Source: Desulfovibrio sp. X2
GTDB lineage: Bacteria > Desulfobacterota > Desulfovibrionia > Desulfovibrionales > Desulfovibrionaceae
Assembly (NCBI RefSeq): GCF_000422205.1
Contig: NZ_ATHV01000021.1
Coordinates: 1 to 64,000 of the forward strand
Length of the DNA stretch: 64,000 bases
Reading direction: 5' to 3'
Shown piece by piece: positions 45,030-54,613 of the stretch. The notes under the pieces are model-generated. The model was not told the origin of the DNA, searched no databases, and was given only the letters and a program-made list of their open reading frames with translations. The position numbers were made by a program, and so were the translations under genes. The number at the start of each line of letters is the position of its first letter. Positions within the stretch are counted from its first letter, which is position 1.

Positions 45030-46169
45030 TCAGGCCGCCGCGGTGCGCGATGCGGGCTTGCGGGCGCCGCGTCGTGCGGGAGCGTGCGGAGCCTCGCTCC
45101 TGGCCGCGGGCAGCTCGTGCTTGAAGAGCAGCTTCCACAGCGCCATGCTCTCCGTGAGCGCCAGGGCGTCCTTGAGGCCCGGCCCCCTGACCAGGGCGCT
45201 GGCGGGCAGCCCCGTGTGCTCGGCGGCGTTGACCATGGAACCGAAAGTACAGGCTTCGTCGAGCTTCGTCCAGATGAGGGAGACGGTTTTCGCCGTCTTG
45301 TAGGTGTCCAGGAAGATGCGCATCTGCGCGGGCGCGTAGTGCGGCGAGAGCAGCAGGTGCACGGCGAGCTCGGAAAGGTTCGAGAGCCCGAGCACGGCCA
45401 GGGAGTCGGAGAGGCGCTCGCCGCGCGGCAGGCTCGGCAGGTCCATGAACACGCGGTCGAAGCGCGTGAACTCGCCGAGCAGGCTCTGCACGTCGTCGCG
45501 GCCGTGCACCTCGCGGTAGGCCATGCCGGAGAGCTGCGCGTAGTGTTTGAGCAGAAGGCGGCCCTTGCCGCGGTCGCAGTCGGCGTTGACCAGGCAGATG
45601 CCCGCCTTGGGGGTGGCCTTCTGGCAGGCCAGGGCCATGCGCACGAGCTGGGTGGTCTTGCCAACGCCGCTCGGGCCGGACAGGGCCTGGATCTTCTGCG
45701 GATAGGCGCCGGGCGTCAGCGGTCTGACGCCGACGACCTCGCCCAGCGATTGCAGCAGGGAGGCATGACGATCGCGGGAGAGTCGCGCGAAGAGGCGGAT
45801 GATCACCTGCCGCTCCACGCCGTCCTCCTCCAGGAAGCGCAGGCCCTGCTGCTGCCTGGGGGAGAGCAGGGAGAGGTCCATGCGGTCGCCGGCCAGGCCG
45901 AGAAGCACGTCTTTTATCTGGCTCCACTCGCGCTTGAGGCTCATGACGTCCTCCGCTTCCGACGCCGGGGAGCCCCCGGCGAGGCTTTGCGTGGCGGACG
46001 GCGCGTCCTGTCCGGCATCCTGCTCCACCGCGGCCATGACCTCGCAGAAACAGATGCCGTTCTCGCGCCTGCTCTGCGTGGAGAGGATGATCGCTTCGGG
46101 GCCGAGCTCGCGCTTGACCTGTTCCAGGACCGCCTTCGTGTTCTTTCCGCGAAAGGTCTTAACCCGCAT
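45030..46169 (-). CDS. flhF: Flagellar biosynthesis GTPase FlhF
   Basis: SRP-type GTPase marking the site of flagellar assembly. 379 residues: N-terminal basic start MRVKTFRGKN, a middle linker, and an NG domain with G1 SGPSGVGKTTQL (about 167-178), DCDRGKGR, MDLPSLPRGE and the G4-like LIWTKLDEA. The classical G3 DTAG is replaced by DLPSLPRG, a point to check. It overlaps flhA by 11 nt. Confidence 0.9.
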   Translation of the reverse strand: MRVKTFRGKNTKAVLEQVKRELGPEAIILSTQSRRENGICFCEVMAAVEQDAGQDAPSATQSLAGGSPASEAEDVMSLKREWSQIKDVLLGLAGDRMDLSLLSPRQQQGLRFLEEDGVERQVIIRLFARLSRDRHASLLQSLGEVVGVRPLTPGAYPQKIQALSGPSGVGKTTQLVRMALACQKATPKAGICLVNADCDRGKGRLLLKHYAQLSGMAYREVHGRDDVQSLLGEFTRFDRVFMDLPSLPRGERLSDSLAVLGLSNLSELAVHLLLSPHYAPAQMRIFLDTYKTAKTVSLIWTKLDEACTFGSMVNAAEHTGLPASALVRGPGLKDALALTESMALWKLLFKHELPAARSEAPHAPARRGARKPASRTAAA

Positions 46170-48264
46170 TGTTCAGATCCACCACGGCCAGGGTTTGCAG
46201 TCGGATTTCCGCCGGGATCTCGGCCTGGGAGACCACGGGCAGCGTCGGGATGAATCTAAGCACAATCTGGGCCAAGTGAGGCCTGATTACGGGTGAGGTC
46301 AGCAGGACCGGCTGGCCGTCGTGGACCAGCGCCGCTTCCGTGACGCGGTTGATGGCCTGAATGATCTGCTGCGCCTTGAAGGGGTCGAGCGCCAGGTAGG
46401 CGCCCTGGTCGGTCTGGCGCAGCGATTCCTGCAGGAGCCGCTCGATGCCCTGGTCCAGGGTCAGGATGGGCAGGGTGCCGTCCTTGGCCTGGTACTGCTT
46501 GACGATGGTGCGGCCCATGCGCGAGCGCACGTACTCGGTGAGCTGGTCCGGGTCCTTGATGCCCGGGCCGTAGTCGGCGAGGGCTTCGACGATGGTCAGG
46601 AGATCGCGTATGGAGATGTTCTCCTTGACCAGGTTCTGCAGGACCTTCTGCACGGTGCCCAGGTGCATGATGTTCGGGATGAGGTCGTCCACGGCCTTGG
46701 GCGCGCGCTTGTGCAGGTTGTCGAGCAGCGCCTGGACCTCCTGGCGGCCGAGGAACTCGTGCAGGTTGCGCTTGAAGACCTCGGTAAGGTGCGTGGCGAT
46801 GACCGTTGAAGGATCGACCACGGTGTAGCCGGCGAGCATGGCCTCTTCCTTCTGGCTGTCGGGGATCCACAGCGCCGGAAGGTTGAAGGCCGGCTCGCGG
46901 GTCTCCACGCCCTTGATGCGGTGCTTCACGTCGCCCGGGTCCATGGCCAGCAGGTGATCCACCAGGATCTCCGCCGTGGCCAGTTCGTTGCCCTTGATGA
47001 GCACGGAGTACTGGCCCGGGTTCAGCTGCAGGTTGTCGCGCAGGTGCAGCGACGGAACGATGACGCCCATGTCCAGGGCGAACTGGCGGCGGATGGAGCG
47101 GATGCGCGCCAGCAGGTTGCCGTTCTGCTCCTCGTCCACGAGCGGGATGAGGCCGTAGCCCACCTCGAGTTCCAGGGCGTCCAGGGGCAGGAGCGCCTGG
47201 ACCTCCTCGGGAGTGTCCAGGGCCGGAGCTTCCTTCTTTTTGTCCTTGGAGTCGGTATCCATCTCCGCGACGTTCTTGGCGGCCACCTTGGAGACGAAGA
47301 AGACCAGGCCCGCCAGTCCCAGGAAGGGAATGGTGGGCATGCCGGGCACGATGCCGAAGATGACCAGGATGACGGATACGAGGCGCAGGGCGCGCGGATG
47401 CATGGTGAACTGACCGATGAATTCCTCGCCCATCTTCGCCTCCGCCGCGGCGCGGGAGACGATGATGCCCGCCGAGGTGGCGATGATGATGCTCGGGATG
47501 GTGGCCACCAGACCGTCGCCGATGGTCAGCAGGGTGTAGGTCTTGGCCGCGTCCATCCAGTTCATGCCCTTCATGACGATGCCGATGAAGAGCCCGCCGA
47601 CGATGTTCACGCCGGTGATCATGATGCCCGCCTTGACGTCGCCCTGGACGAACTTGGAGGCACCGTCCATGGCTCCGTAGAAGTCGGCCTCCTTGCGCAC
47701 GGTCTCGCGGCGGCGGGTGGCCTCCTTCTCGTCGAGGAGCCCGGCGTTCAGGTCGGCCTCGATGGCCATCTGCTTGCCGGGCATGGCGTCCAGGGTGAAG
47801 CGGGCCGCGACTTCCGCGATACGCGTGGTGCCCGCGGTGATGACCACCTTGTTCAGGATGAACAGGATCAGGAAGATGACGATGCCGATGAGGTAGTTGC
47901 CGCCGACCACGAACTCGCCGAAGGACTGGATGACCGAGCCCGCAGCGTCCGGGCCCTCGTTGCCGTGCAGCAGGATGAGACGCGTGGTGGCCACGTTCAG
48001 ACCCAGGCGGAGCATGGTGGTGACCAGGAGGACCGAAGGAAAGATGGAGAATTCCATGGGGGAATTCATGAACATGGTCGTGACCAGGACGACCAGGGAG
48101 ATGGAGATGGAGATGGTGAGCATGAAATCGAGCAGGATCGAGGGAACCGGCACGAGCATGATGAACAGGATGAGCATCACGCCCGCGGCGAGCATGATGT
48201 CGCCCTGCTTGGCGAACTTCTGGTAGTCGATGTTCATTCCCGCGAACTTGTCCGATGAAGCCAT
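46159..48264 (-). CDS. flhA: Flagellar biosynthesis protein FlhA
   Basis: Large export-gate component, 701 residues. The N-terminal half has eight transmembrane segments (from about 22) with the FHIPEP-family stretch ending around LTIGDGLVATIPS; the cytoplasmic half (about 345-690) has the docking domain with VEPALAxx-type motifs (VDPSTVIATHLTEV) and LEIRDLxT-like sequence (ISIRDLLTIVEAL). Normal length. Part of the fliR-flhB-flhA-flhF run. Confidence 0.96.
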   Translation of the reverse strand: MASSDKFAGMNIDYQKFAKQGDIMLAAGVMLILFIMLVPVPSILLDFMLTISISISLVVLVTTMFMNSPMEFSIFPSVLLVTTMLRLGLNVATTRLILLHGNEGPDAAGSVIQSFGEFVVGGNYLIGIVIFLILFILNKVVITAGTTRIAEVAARFTLDAMPGKQMAIEADLNAGLLDEKEATRRRETVRKEADFYGAMDGASKFVQGDVKAGIMITGVNIVGGLFIGIVMKGMNWMDAAKTYTLLTIGDGLVATIPSIIIATSAGIIVSRAAAEAKMGEEFIGQFTMHPRALRLVSVILVIFGIVPGMPTIPFLGLAGLVFFVSKVAAKNVAEMDTDSKDKKKEAPALDTPEEVQALLPLDALELEVGYGLIPLVDEEQNGNLLARIRSIRRQFALDMGVIVPSLHLRDNLQLNPGQYSVLIKGNELATAEILVDHLLAMDPGDVKHRIKGVETREPAFNLPALWIPDSQKEEAMLAGYTVVDPSTVIATHLTEVFKRNLHEFLGRQEVQALLDNLHKRAPKAVDDLIPNIMHLGTVQKVLQNLVKENISIRDLLTIVEALADYGPGIKDPDQLTEYVRSRMGRTIVKQYQAKDGTLPILTLDQGIERLLQESLRQTDQGAYLALDPFKAQQIIQAINRVTEAALVHDGQPVLLTSPVIRPHLAQIVLRFIPTLPVVSQAEIPAEIRLQTLAVVDLNNAG

Positions 48265-48306
48265 TTTTCCGACATCCTTCCTGTTCGTATTCCGTCGCGT
48301 CCGGAA

Positions 48307-49371
48307 TTAGCCGCCGCGCTTGACCCGCCTGATCTGGGCCAGGATCGCGGCCACGGCCTGGTACATCTCTTCGGGGATCATTTCCCCGAGTTCCACCTGC
48401 TTATACAATGCCCGTGCCAGAGGCCGGTTCTCGCGGATGGGCACGCCGTGCTCGCGGGCCACCTCCTTGATCTTCTCGGCCAGGTGGTCCACGCCCTTGG
48501 CCACCACCACCGGGGCGGGAGCCGTCATGGCGTCGTACTGGAGCGCCACGGCGAAGTGGGTGGGGTTGGTGATGACCACGTCCGCCTTGGGCACCTTCTC
48601 GAGCATGCGCTGGGCCATGGACTCCAGCATCTTGCGGCGCTGCTTCTGCTTGACGACCGGGTCGCCTTCCATCTGCTTGCGCTCGTCCTTGACCTCCTGC
48701 TTGGTCATCTTGAGCTGTTCCTTGTAGTTCCAGCGCTGGTAGATGAGGTCGATGACGCCGATGATGAGCATGGGCAGCATCGCGTAGGTGAACATCTTGT
48801 AGAGCAGCTGCAGGATGTAGGCGGCGATGGCCGAGGGGCTGGCGTAGAAGAGCGGCAGGAGGTTCGGGGCCTCGTGCTTGAGCACGAAGTAGGGCGCCAG
48901 GGCCACGGCCACGGCCTGCAGCAGGCTTCTCCCCAGGTTCACGAAGGTCTGGGGGGAGAGCATCATTTTATTGAGCCCGGAGGCGATGTCCAGGAACTTG
49001 AACTTGAACTCGAGGACCTTGGGCGACCACAACTTGCCCACCTGAAGCCGCATGGTGAGATAGGCCACGAACGCGAGAAGGAAGAAAATCGGCAGAAGGA
49101 TCACGGCCAGGCGGACGGAGACCATGACGAAGATGGAATAGACGGACTGCTCGGTGAGCTGCTTGAGGAGCCCCTCCTGGAAGAACCAGCGGTAGAGGTT
49201 CATGATCTCCTTGCCCATGTGCTGCAAGAGAAAGTAGCAGCCCACGGTGGCGGCAAGCATGAGGATGCTTTTGCTGAACTCCTGGCTTTTTGCGACCGAT
49301 CCGTCATCGCGGGCTTTCTTGACCCGCTTTGCGGTCGCGTCTTCTGTTCTGCTCGGGTCTTTCTGGGCCAT
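48307..49371 (-). CDS. flhB: Flagellar biosynthesis protein FlhB
   Basis: Export-apparatus switch protein, 354 residues: four transmembrane helices in the first 210 residues and a cytoplasmic autocleaving domain. The NPTH cleavage motif is present (VVITNPTHFAVALQYD, about residue 265). FlhB switches export from rod/hook to filament substrates. Overlap-free, 9 bp after fliR. Confidence 0.96.
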   Translation of the reverse strand: MAQKDPSRTEDATAKRVKKARDDGSVAKSQEFSKSILMLAATVGCYFLLQHMGKEIMNLYRWFFQEGLLKQLTEQSVYSIFVMVSVRLAVILLPIFFLLAFVAYLTMRLQVGKLWSPKVLEFKFKFLDIASGLNKMMLSPQTFVNLGRSLLQAVAVALAPYFVLKHEAPNLLPLFYASPSAIAAYILQLLYKMFTYAMLPMLIIGVIDLIYQRWNYKEQLKMTKQEVKDERKQMEGDPVVKQKQRRKMLESMAQRMLEKVPKADVVITNPTHFAVALQYDAMTAPAPVVVAKGVDHLAEKIKEVAREHGVPIRENRPLARALYKQVELGEMIPEEMYQAVAAILAQIRRVKRGG

Positions 49372-49380
49372 CGCCGCCGC

Positions 49381-50175
49381 CTAGTGGACGTTCAATCCTG
49401 CGGCCATGCGCAGGATCACGTCCATGCTCGTGTTGATGCCGGCGATGAATTCTCCCACGTAGCGCGAGAGGTAGGTGAAGGTGAAGCCGAGGAAGAGGAA
49501 GCCCACGCCGATCTTCACCGGGAAGCCGAAGGACAGAAGGTTCATCTGCGGGGCCACGCGCGAGATGAGCGCCAGGGAGACGTCGATGAGGAGCATGGCC
49601 ACCATGACCGGCGCGGCCACCTTGATGCCCATGACGAAGATGCTGCCCGCAAGATCCACGACCCGGTAGCCGAGGCGGCCGGACATGATGAGCCCGCCGG
49701 GCGGAATGAGCTGGAAGCTCTGCGCCAGGCCGGAGAGCAGGTAGAGGTGGCCGTCCAGGGTCAGGAAGGTCATCAGGCTCACCATGTACAGGAAGTGCGA
49801 GGTCACGGGCTCCTGCTGGCCGGACATGGGGTCGACCGCGGTGACCATGGTGAAGCCCATCTGGAAGCCGATGATGGCGCCGCCCATCTGGATGGCGGCG
49901 AACATGAACTGGACCACGAGGCCGAGGAGCATGCCGAGCACCAGCTCGCCGACGAGCATGAGCATGATCGCCCAGATGTCGGCCGGCATGGCCTGGCCGG
50001 GAAAGCTCAACTGCGGCCACAGCGCCAGCGTCAGGGCCATGCACAGCGCGGCCTTGACCGTCACGGGGATGCTCTGCCCGCCGAAGAAGGGGAGCAGGAA
50101 GACCACGAGGCTCACACGCATGAAGGTCAGCAGGAAGCTGAAGACGGTGGCGGGGTTGAAGTTGAAGATGTCCAT
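49381..50175 (-). CDS. fliR: Flagellar biosynthetic protein FliR
   Basis: A 264-residue polytopic export-gate subunit with six hydrophobic segments (for example LLTFMRVSLVVFLLPFFGG and VQFMFAAIQMGGAIIGFQMG). The start MDIFNFNPATV at 50175 gives the family N-terminus; the longer frame to 50259 adds unrelated basic residues. First gene of the ten-gene flagellar operon. No clear sigma-54 or sigma-28 promoter was found in the 290 bp upstream. Confidence 0.92.
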   Translation of the reverse strand: MDIFNFNPATVFSFLLTFMRVSLVVFLLPFFGGQSIPVTVKAALCMALTLALWPQLSFPGQAMPADIWAIMLMLVGELVLGMLLGLVVQFMFAAIQMGGAIIGFQMGFTMVTAVDPMSGQQEPVTSHFLYMVSLMTFLTLDGHLYLLSGLAQSFQLIPPGGLIMSGRLGYRVVDLAGSIFVMGIKVAAPVMVAMLLIDVSLALISRVAPQMNLLSFGFPVKIGVGFLFLGFTFTYLSRYVGEFIAGINTSMDVILRMAAGLNVH

Positions 50176-50382
50176 CGCGCGACTGTCGAGCAAGAAGCGG
50201 ACCACGCGTGTGAAGCCTCGGGCGCGGCCTGCCCCGGCTTCGCGCAACGGCGGAAACATGCGGTCTTCGGGGGCGGCTCGCGGCCGTGGCGTACTTCAGG
50301 CGGCACTTCTCCCGCGTCCTGGCGGCGGCCGCTCCGTCAAGGATTTGGCCGGGCGGGAGCGCCCGCGCCGAGGGCGGGCGCC

Positions 50383-50420
50383 AAAAAACGAACTCCCCTC
50401 CGGCCGGGCGGGAGGGGAGT
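50383..50420 (-). terminator. Intrinsic terminator of the M23 peptidase gene
   Basis: Minus strand: a 10-bp perfect stem (50411-50420 with 50392-50401) followed by TCG and six T residues (50383-50388). Lies 51 bp beyond the peptidase stop. The rest of 50176-50470 holds no gene I can support. Confidence 0.85.
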
Positions 50421-50470
50421 CGAAAGGCTTACGCGGGCGCAGTGCCCGGCGGGCCGCATGGGGGCCCGGG

Positions 50471-51379
50471 TCAGTTCAGGATGTAGCGCATGGGGTTGAC
50501 CGGCACGCCGTTCAGCCGCACCTCGTAGTGCAGATGCGGGCCGGTACTGCGGCCTGAGGTGCCCGCGTAGCCGATCAGCTCGCCGCGGCTGACTGTCTGC
50601 CCTGGTTTGATGGCCAGGCGGTGCAGGTGGCCGTATTTGGTGCTGAGGCCGGCGCCGTGCTCCAGGGTGATGGACAGGCCGTAGCCGGAATCGCGGCCCG
50701 CGAAGGCGACCTTGCCCTTGGCCGGGGCGTAGATCGGCGAGCCCATGGGGCAGGAGATGTCCAGGCCCTTGTGGAACTCGCGCGTGCCCGTGAAGGGCGA
50801 GGTGCGGTAGCCGAAGGGCGAGGTTATCCAGCCCTCCACGGGCCAGATGGACGGCGTGGAGGCCAGGCTTTCGCGGTTCTTGCGGATGTCCTGCATGAGC
50901 TCCTGCTGGCGGACCTCCTCGAGGCGGGTGTCCGTGGAGAGCTGGTGCAGGTAGCTGTGCATCTTGCGGGCGAGCAGTTCCTGGCGGTAGAGCGTCAGGT
51001 AGTTCTTGGAGAAGGTGTTGGTCTCGGGACCGCCGAGCGCGGCCACGGCCTGCGGCTGGTTCGGATCGGTGTTCATCATGACCCTGAGCTTGGCGTCGAA
51101 GGTCCGGATGCGGCCGAGGTCCTTCTCGATGTTCTTGATCTTGGAGGCCAGGGAGAGCAGCTGGGTCTTCTGCTCGTGCACGGTCTTCTCGGAGTCGAGA
51201 AGGTTGCTCTCAAGGGAGGAATACTGGCTGTAGTACTGCCAGAGGAAAACGTTGCCCGCGGCCAGGGCGACGACAAAAAAAAGCAGCGCCACGACCATCC
51301 AGGCGCTGCAGCGAAGTTTCCGGCACTGGCCTACGCCATCACGGAAAATGACAACCTGATATTTTTTTGAAAGCATCAT
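50471..51379 (-). CDS. M23 family metallopeptidase (membrane-anchored)
   Basis: A 302-residue peptidoglycan endopeptidase: one N-terminal transmembrane segment (about 28-48), coiled coil (about 50-100), and a LytM domain at about 185-295. Zinc ligands are intact: FHKGLDIS (HxxxD) and GPHLHYEV (HxH), with YGHLHRL between. In contrast to the EnvC homologue at 7 kb, this should be catalytically active. Cell-wall cleavage during growth or division is expected. Confidence 0.9.
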   Translation of the reverse strand: MMLSKKYQVVIFRDGVGQCRKLRCSAWMVVALLFFVVALAAGNVFLWQYYSQYSSLESNLLDSEKTVHEQKTQLLSLASKIKNIEKDLGRIRTFDAKLRVMMNTDPNQPQAVAALGGPETNTFSKNYLTLYRQELLARKMHSYLHQLSTDTRLEEVRQQELMQDIRKNRESLASTPSIWPVEGWITSPFGYRTSPFTGTREFHKGLDISCPMGSPIYAPAKGKVAFAGRDSGYGLSITLEHGAGLSTKYGHLHRLAIKPGQTVSRGELIGYAGTSGRSTGPHLHYEVRLNGVPVNPMRYILN

Positions 51380-51454
51380 GGCTCCTTGGTAGTCGCCAAC
51401 CCTGCCCGAGGGGCGGGGGCCGGACGCATTCGCCGGGGCCTCGTCACGACTTGT

Positions 51455-52201
51455 TTAGAGGATCAAACGGTCCGAGTCAAGCTGCCAGCGGGTGACCGCC
51501 CGGAAGACGTTCTCCCAGGTTTTGCGCTCGACGAACGTCTCGTGCAGGCGCTGCTCCACGGCGGCCCGCTCGCTGCTGCCCGAGGACGGGCAGGGGTTCT
51601 TGACCACGGGAAGGTCCCAGGCCCTGGCCGCCTTGATGACCTCCTTCTTGTGCAGGAGCAGCATGGGGCGGATGAGCGTCAGCTCCCCGCCGAAGTATTC
51701 GGACCGCCCGGACATGCCCTTCATGGTCGCCGTCTTGGTCATGTTCATGAACAGCGTGGCCACCAGGTCGTCGCCCGTGTGGCCGAAGGCGAGATGGCTC
51801 AAGCGGTAGGTCTTGCAGAGCTCGAAGAGCTTCTTGCGCCTGAACCAGGCGCAGTAGAAGCAGGGCGACTTCTTGCGGTTCTTCTCGGAATGCGCCTCCG
51901 GGCCGATGTTCATGACCTCGAAGTGCGCGGCCAGCCCGTTCGCGGCGCACCACTGCGCGATGGGGGCGTGGCAGGCCGTGTCGAAGCCCGGGTTGACGTG
52001 CAGGACCATGAGCTCGAAGGAGAAGGGGACGATCTGGCGGCGCAGGAGCAGGAGCTTGGTCATGAGCATGGAGTCCACGCCCCCGGACAGGGCTATGCCC
52101 AGGCGCGCGCCCTCCCTGAGTTGGCCGGTCTCCTTCATGAACAGGCCGGTCCTGCCCAGGCAATGCTTCTGCACGTAGTTGAGTCTGCCGATGGTTCCCA
52201 T
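51455..52201 (-). CDS. TtcA/TilS-family tRNA-modifying ATP pyrophosphatase
   Basis: A 248-residue PP-loop protein. The PP-loop is [10 protein letters not shown] (about 37-46). [14 protein letters not shown] motif and a later NPCPSS cysteine match the CxxC...C layout of the TtcA iron-sulphur thiolation family, and [15 protein letters not shown] is the conserved GHxxDD stretch. Most likely makes 2-thiocytidine in tRNA. Monocistronic. Confidence 0.82.
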   Translation of the reverse strand: MGTIGRLNYVQKHCLGRTGLFMKETGQLREGARLGIALSGGVDSMLMTKLLLLRRQIVPFSFELMVLHVNPGFDTACHAPIAQWCAANGLAAHFEVMNIGPEAHSEKNRKKSPCFYCAWFRRKKLFELCKTYRLSHLAFGHTGDDLVATLFMNMTKTATMKGMSGRSEYFGGELTLIRPMLLLHKKEVIKAARAWDLPVVKNPCPSSGSSERAAVEQRLHETFVERKTWENVFRAVTRWQLDSDRLIL

Positions 52202-52645
52202 GCTCTTCGCCTCCGCGGACGCTTGCGCGCTTCTCCGTCTCCCGTCTCGGGCGGCCGATGCTTCTGCCTCTATGCTTCAGTCGCTGGTGTTTTCGCCCAA
52301 GGGGCCGCCGTCGGTGCGGACGGAAGACAGCCTTGGGGAGCGCAGGGAGGATCGGGTGCGGACGATTCGGATTCGAGGCGGCTTGTAGCCGGAAAGAGAG
52401 GCAGGGGCAAGTCCGGCGGCTTCGCCGCGCGCGGCGGGCTTTTCCGTGCCTCGGGACGGAACCGCCTGGCCCGGGATGCCTGCTGCCCAGGGTGTGCGGG
52501 TGCCCTTGACCGCAGGTGGGGGGATCACGTAGGAGTAACCGCTTTCGCCGGAAGAATCGAACGAACGGTCTTTCGGAAAAATGAGGGAGAGCCCCTTGCC
52601 AGGGGGATTCTCCACGTTATTTTCTGTTTCCCAAGGAGTACCCAC
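52202..52645. other. Non-coding stretch between ttcA-like gene and rpoZ
   Basis: 444 bp without a supported gene. It holds a nested inverted repeat: outer CCCAAGG/CCTTGGG (52296-52302, 52331-52337) around inner CCGTC/GACGG (52308-52312, 52319-52323). It also holds a hairpin just before rpoZ: GGAGA-CCCCT/AGGGG-TCTCC at 52586-52613, with a T-rich tail that could attenuate rpoZ. Open frames here on both strands lack ribosome-binding sites and family likeness. Confidence 0.5.
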
Positions 52646-52873
52646 ATGGCGCGTATCACCGTCGAAGATTGCCTCGAGCGGGTGGACAACCGTTTCCTCA
52701 TCACCCAGATGGCCATCAAGCGGGTCAAGAACTACCGGGAGGGCTACAGCCCCCTGGTCGAAACCAAGAACAAGGAAGTCGTGGCCGCACTGCGCGAGAT
52801 CGCGGCAGCCAAGGTCCTCCCTGCCGACAGCATTCCCGAGGCAGGCATCTTCCTTGAGGAGCAGAAGCAGTAG
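52646..52873 (+). CDS. rpoZ: DNA-directed RNA polymerase omega subunit
   Basis: A 75-residue omega subunit, which aids assembly and stability of core polymerase. Starts [17 protein letters not shown] with the conserved [10 protein letters not shown] helix pair. Ribosome-binding site AAGGAGT. The longer frame through the upstream gene is spurious. dnaJ follows 2 bp later, an uncommon but clear operon link. Confidence 0.95.
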   Translation: MARITVEDCLERVDNRFLITQMAIKRVKNYREGYSPLVETKNKEVVAALREIAAAKVLPADSIPEAGIFLEEQKQ

Positions 52874-52875
52874 GC

Positions 52876-53985
52876 ATGGCTTCCAAGCGCGACTACTACG
52901 AGGTGCTCGGGGTTACCCGGGAGTCCTCCGAGGAAGAGATCAAGCGGGCTTACCGCAAGCTGGCCTTCGAGTTCCATCCGGACAGAAACCCGGACAACGC
53001 GGAGGCCGAGGCCAAGTTCAAGGAGGCCGCAGAGGCCTATGAGGTCCTGCGCGACCAGCAGAAGCGCGCGCAGTACGACCGCTTCGGCCACCAGGGCGGC
53101 GACTTCGGCGCGGGCTTCTCCTCCAGCGAAGACATCTTCAGCACCTTCTCCGACATCTTCGGCGAGTTCTTCGGCTTTTCCGCCCGCGGCGGCGGACCGC
53201 GTCCCACGGCAGGAGCCGACCTGCGCTACAACCTGAAGCTGTCGTTCCACGACGCGGCCAAGGGCAGCGAGGTCACGCTTAAGATTCCGCGCAAGGCCAA
53301 GTGCCCCGACTGCGGCGGCAGCGGCGCCAAGCCCGGAACCTCGCCCGAGACCTGCCCCCAGTGCCGGGGCACCGGACAGGTGCAGCAGTCCCAGGGCTTC
53401 TTCCGCATCGCCATGCCCTGCCCCCGCTGCAAGGGTGAGGGCACCATCATCCACGATCCCTGCACCCGCTGCATGGGCCAGGGCACCGTGCAGGAAGTGC
53501 GCGAACTGCAGGTGCGCATTCCGGCCGGCGTGGACACGGGCAGCCGTCTGAGGCTGCGCGGCGAGGGCGAGCCCGGCATGTACGGCGGTCCCTCGGGCGA
53601 CCTCTACGTGGTCATGTATGTGGACGAGGACAAGACCTTCAGCCGCCAGGGCCAGGATCTGGTGGTCAAGGTCGAGATCTCCGTCATCCAGGCCATTCTG
53701 GGCGACCGCATCGAGGTGCCCACGCTGGACGGTTCCGTGCCCATGGGCATCCCCAAGGGGACCCAGAGCGGCGAGGTCTTCCAACTCAGGGGCCTTGGCC
53801 TTCCCCACGTCTCCGGCGGAGCGTCCGGCGATCTCCTGGTCGAGGTCGCGGTGCGCATTCCCAAGAAGATCAACAAGAAGCAGGAGGAACTCCTGCGCGA
53901 GTTCGAGCGGGCCGAGGAAGAGAAACCCATGGCCAAGGTCAAGAAGTTCCTCGACAAGGCCGCCAAAAAGGTGTCCGGGGAGTAG
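52876..53985 (+). CDS. dnaJ: Chaperone protein DnaJ
   Basis: Type I Hsp40 co-chaperone of DnaK, 369 residues. J domain (5-70) with the HPD in FHPDRNP, Gly/Phe-rich region (about 75-115), four zinc-binding repeats ([32 protein letters not shown]), and C-terminal substrate-binding domains. dnaK is not in the window. Confidence 0.95.
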   Translation: MASKRDYYEVLGVTRESSEEEIKRAYRKLAFEFHPDRNPDNAEAEAKFKEAAEAYEVLRDQQKRAQYDRFGHQGGDFGAGFSSSEDIFSTFSDIFGEFFGFSARGGGPRPTAGADLRYNLKLSFHDAAKGSEVTLKIPRKAKCPDCGGSGAKPGTSPETCPQCRGTGQVQQSQGFFRIAMPCPRCKGEGTIIHDPCTRCMGQGTVQEVRELQVRIPAGVDTGSRLRLRGEGEPGMYGGPSGDLYVVMYVDEDKTFSRQGQDLVVKVEISVIQAILGDRIEVPTLDGSVPMGIPKGTQSGEVFQLRGLGLPHVSGGASGDLLVEVAVRIPKKINKKQEELLREFERAEEEKPMAKVKKFLDKAAKKVSGE

Positions 53986-53991
53986 CTGCCG

Positions 53992-54489
53992 ATGTCCGCA
54001 TCCGAGACTTCCGAGGCGCTCAGCCACATCGACGACAAGGGCGAGGCCCGCATGGTGGACGTCGGGGGCAAGGACGACACCCGGCGCGTGGCCCGCGCCG
54101 GGGCGGCCGTGCACCTCTCGCCGCGCACCATGGGCATGCTTCTCGAGAAGGCCCTGCCCAAAGGCGACGCCCTGGCCACGGCCAAGATCGCGGGCATCAT
54201 GGCCGCCAAGCAGACGGCCGGGCTCATCCCCCTGTGCCATCCGCTGGCGCTCTCCTTCGTGGACGTGCTCTTCGACGTGGACGAGGCCGAGAACGTCATC
54301 CGCATAACCGCGGAGGCGCGCACGACAGGCCCCACCGGCGTCGAGATGGAGGCCCTTGTGGCCGCCTCCACGGCCGCGCTGACGCTCTACGACATGTGCA
54401 AGGCCGTGCAGAAGGACATCGTCATCGACGGCGTGCGCCTGCTCTTCAAGTCCGGCGGCAAGAGCGGCACCTTCGAACGCAAGGAATGA
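53992..54489 (+). CDS. moaC: Cyclic pyranopterin monophosphate synthase
   Basis: Acts with MoaA in the first step of molybdenum/tungsten cofactor synthesis. 165 residues. [28 protein letters not shown] and [11 protein letters not shown] carry the conserved active-site residues. Last gene of the rpoZ-dnaJ-moaC run, followed by a terminator. Confidence 0.95.
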   Translation: MSASETSEALSHIDDKGEARMVDVGGKDDTRRVARAGAAVHLSPRTMGMLLEKALPKGDALATAKIAGIMAAKQTAGLIPLCHPLALSFVDVLFDVDEAENVIRITAEARTTGPTGVEMEALVAASTAALTLYDMCKAVQKDIVIDGVRLLFKSGGKSGTFERKE

Positions 54490-54494
54490 AGCGA

Positions 54495-54514
54495 ACGAGG
54501 TCCGCGGACCTCGT
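54495..54514. repeat. Perfect 20-bp palindrome after moaC
   Basis: ACGAGGTCCG followed directly by its own complement CGGACCTCGT. It sits between the moaC stop and the intrinsic terminator. With no loop it looks more like a DNA-binding dyad than an RNA hairpin. Confidence 0.6.
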
Positions 54515-54527
54515 CGTCGGAAAATAG

Positions 54528-54553
54528 AAGGGGCGCATCAGCGCCCCTTTTTT
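54528..54553 (+). terminator. Intrinsic terminator after moaC
   Basis: Stem AAGGGGCGC (54528-54536) with GCGCCCCTT (54541-54549), loop ATCA, and a run of six T residues (54548-54553). Confidence 0.92.
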
Positions 54554-54613
54554 CGTGCATCCTCGGCCGGAGTCCTTCCGTCGTCCGGGGAATCTTCTTC
54601 CTGTTCGCCCTTC

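Noticed and set aside
50176-50470. Search for a sigma-54 or sigma-28 promoter ahead of fliR
   Set aside because: No GG-N10-GC element or TAAA-N15-GCCGATAA-like element was found by eye; the operon promoter could not be placed.
52277-52645. 122-codon minus-strand open frame upstream of rpoZ
   Set aside because: Pro/Arg/Ser-rich, no ribosome-binding site and no family likeness; it overlaps inverted repeats.
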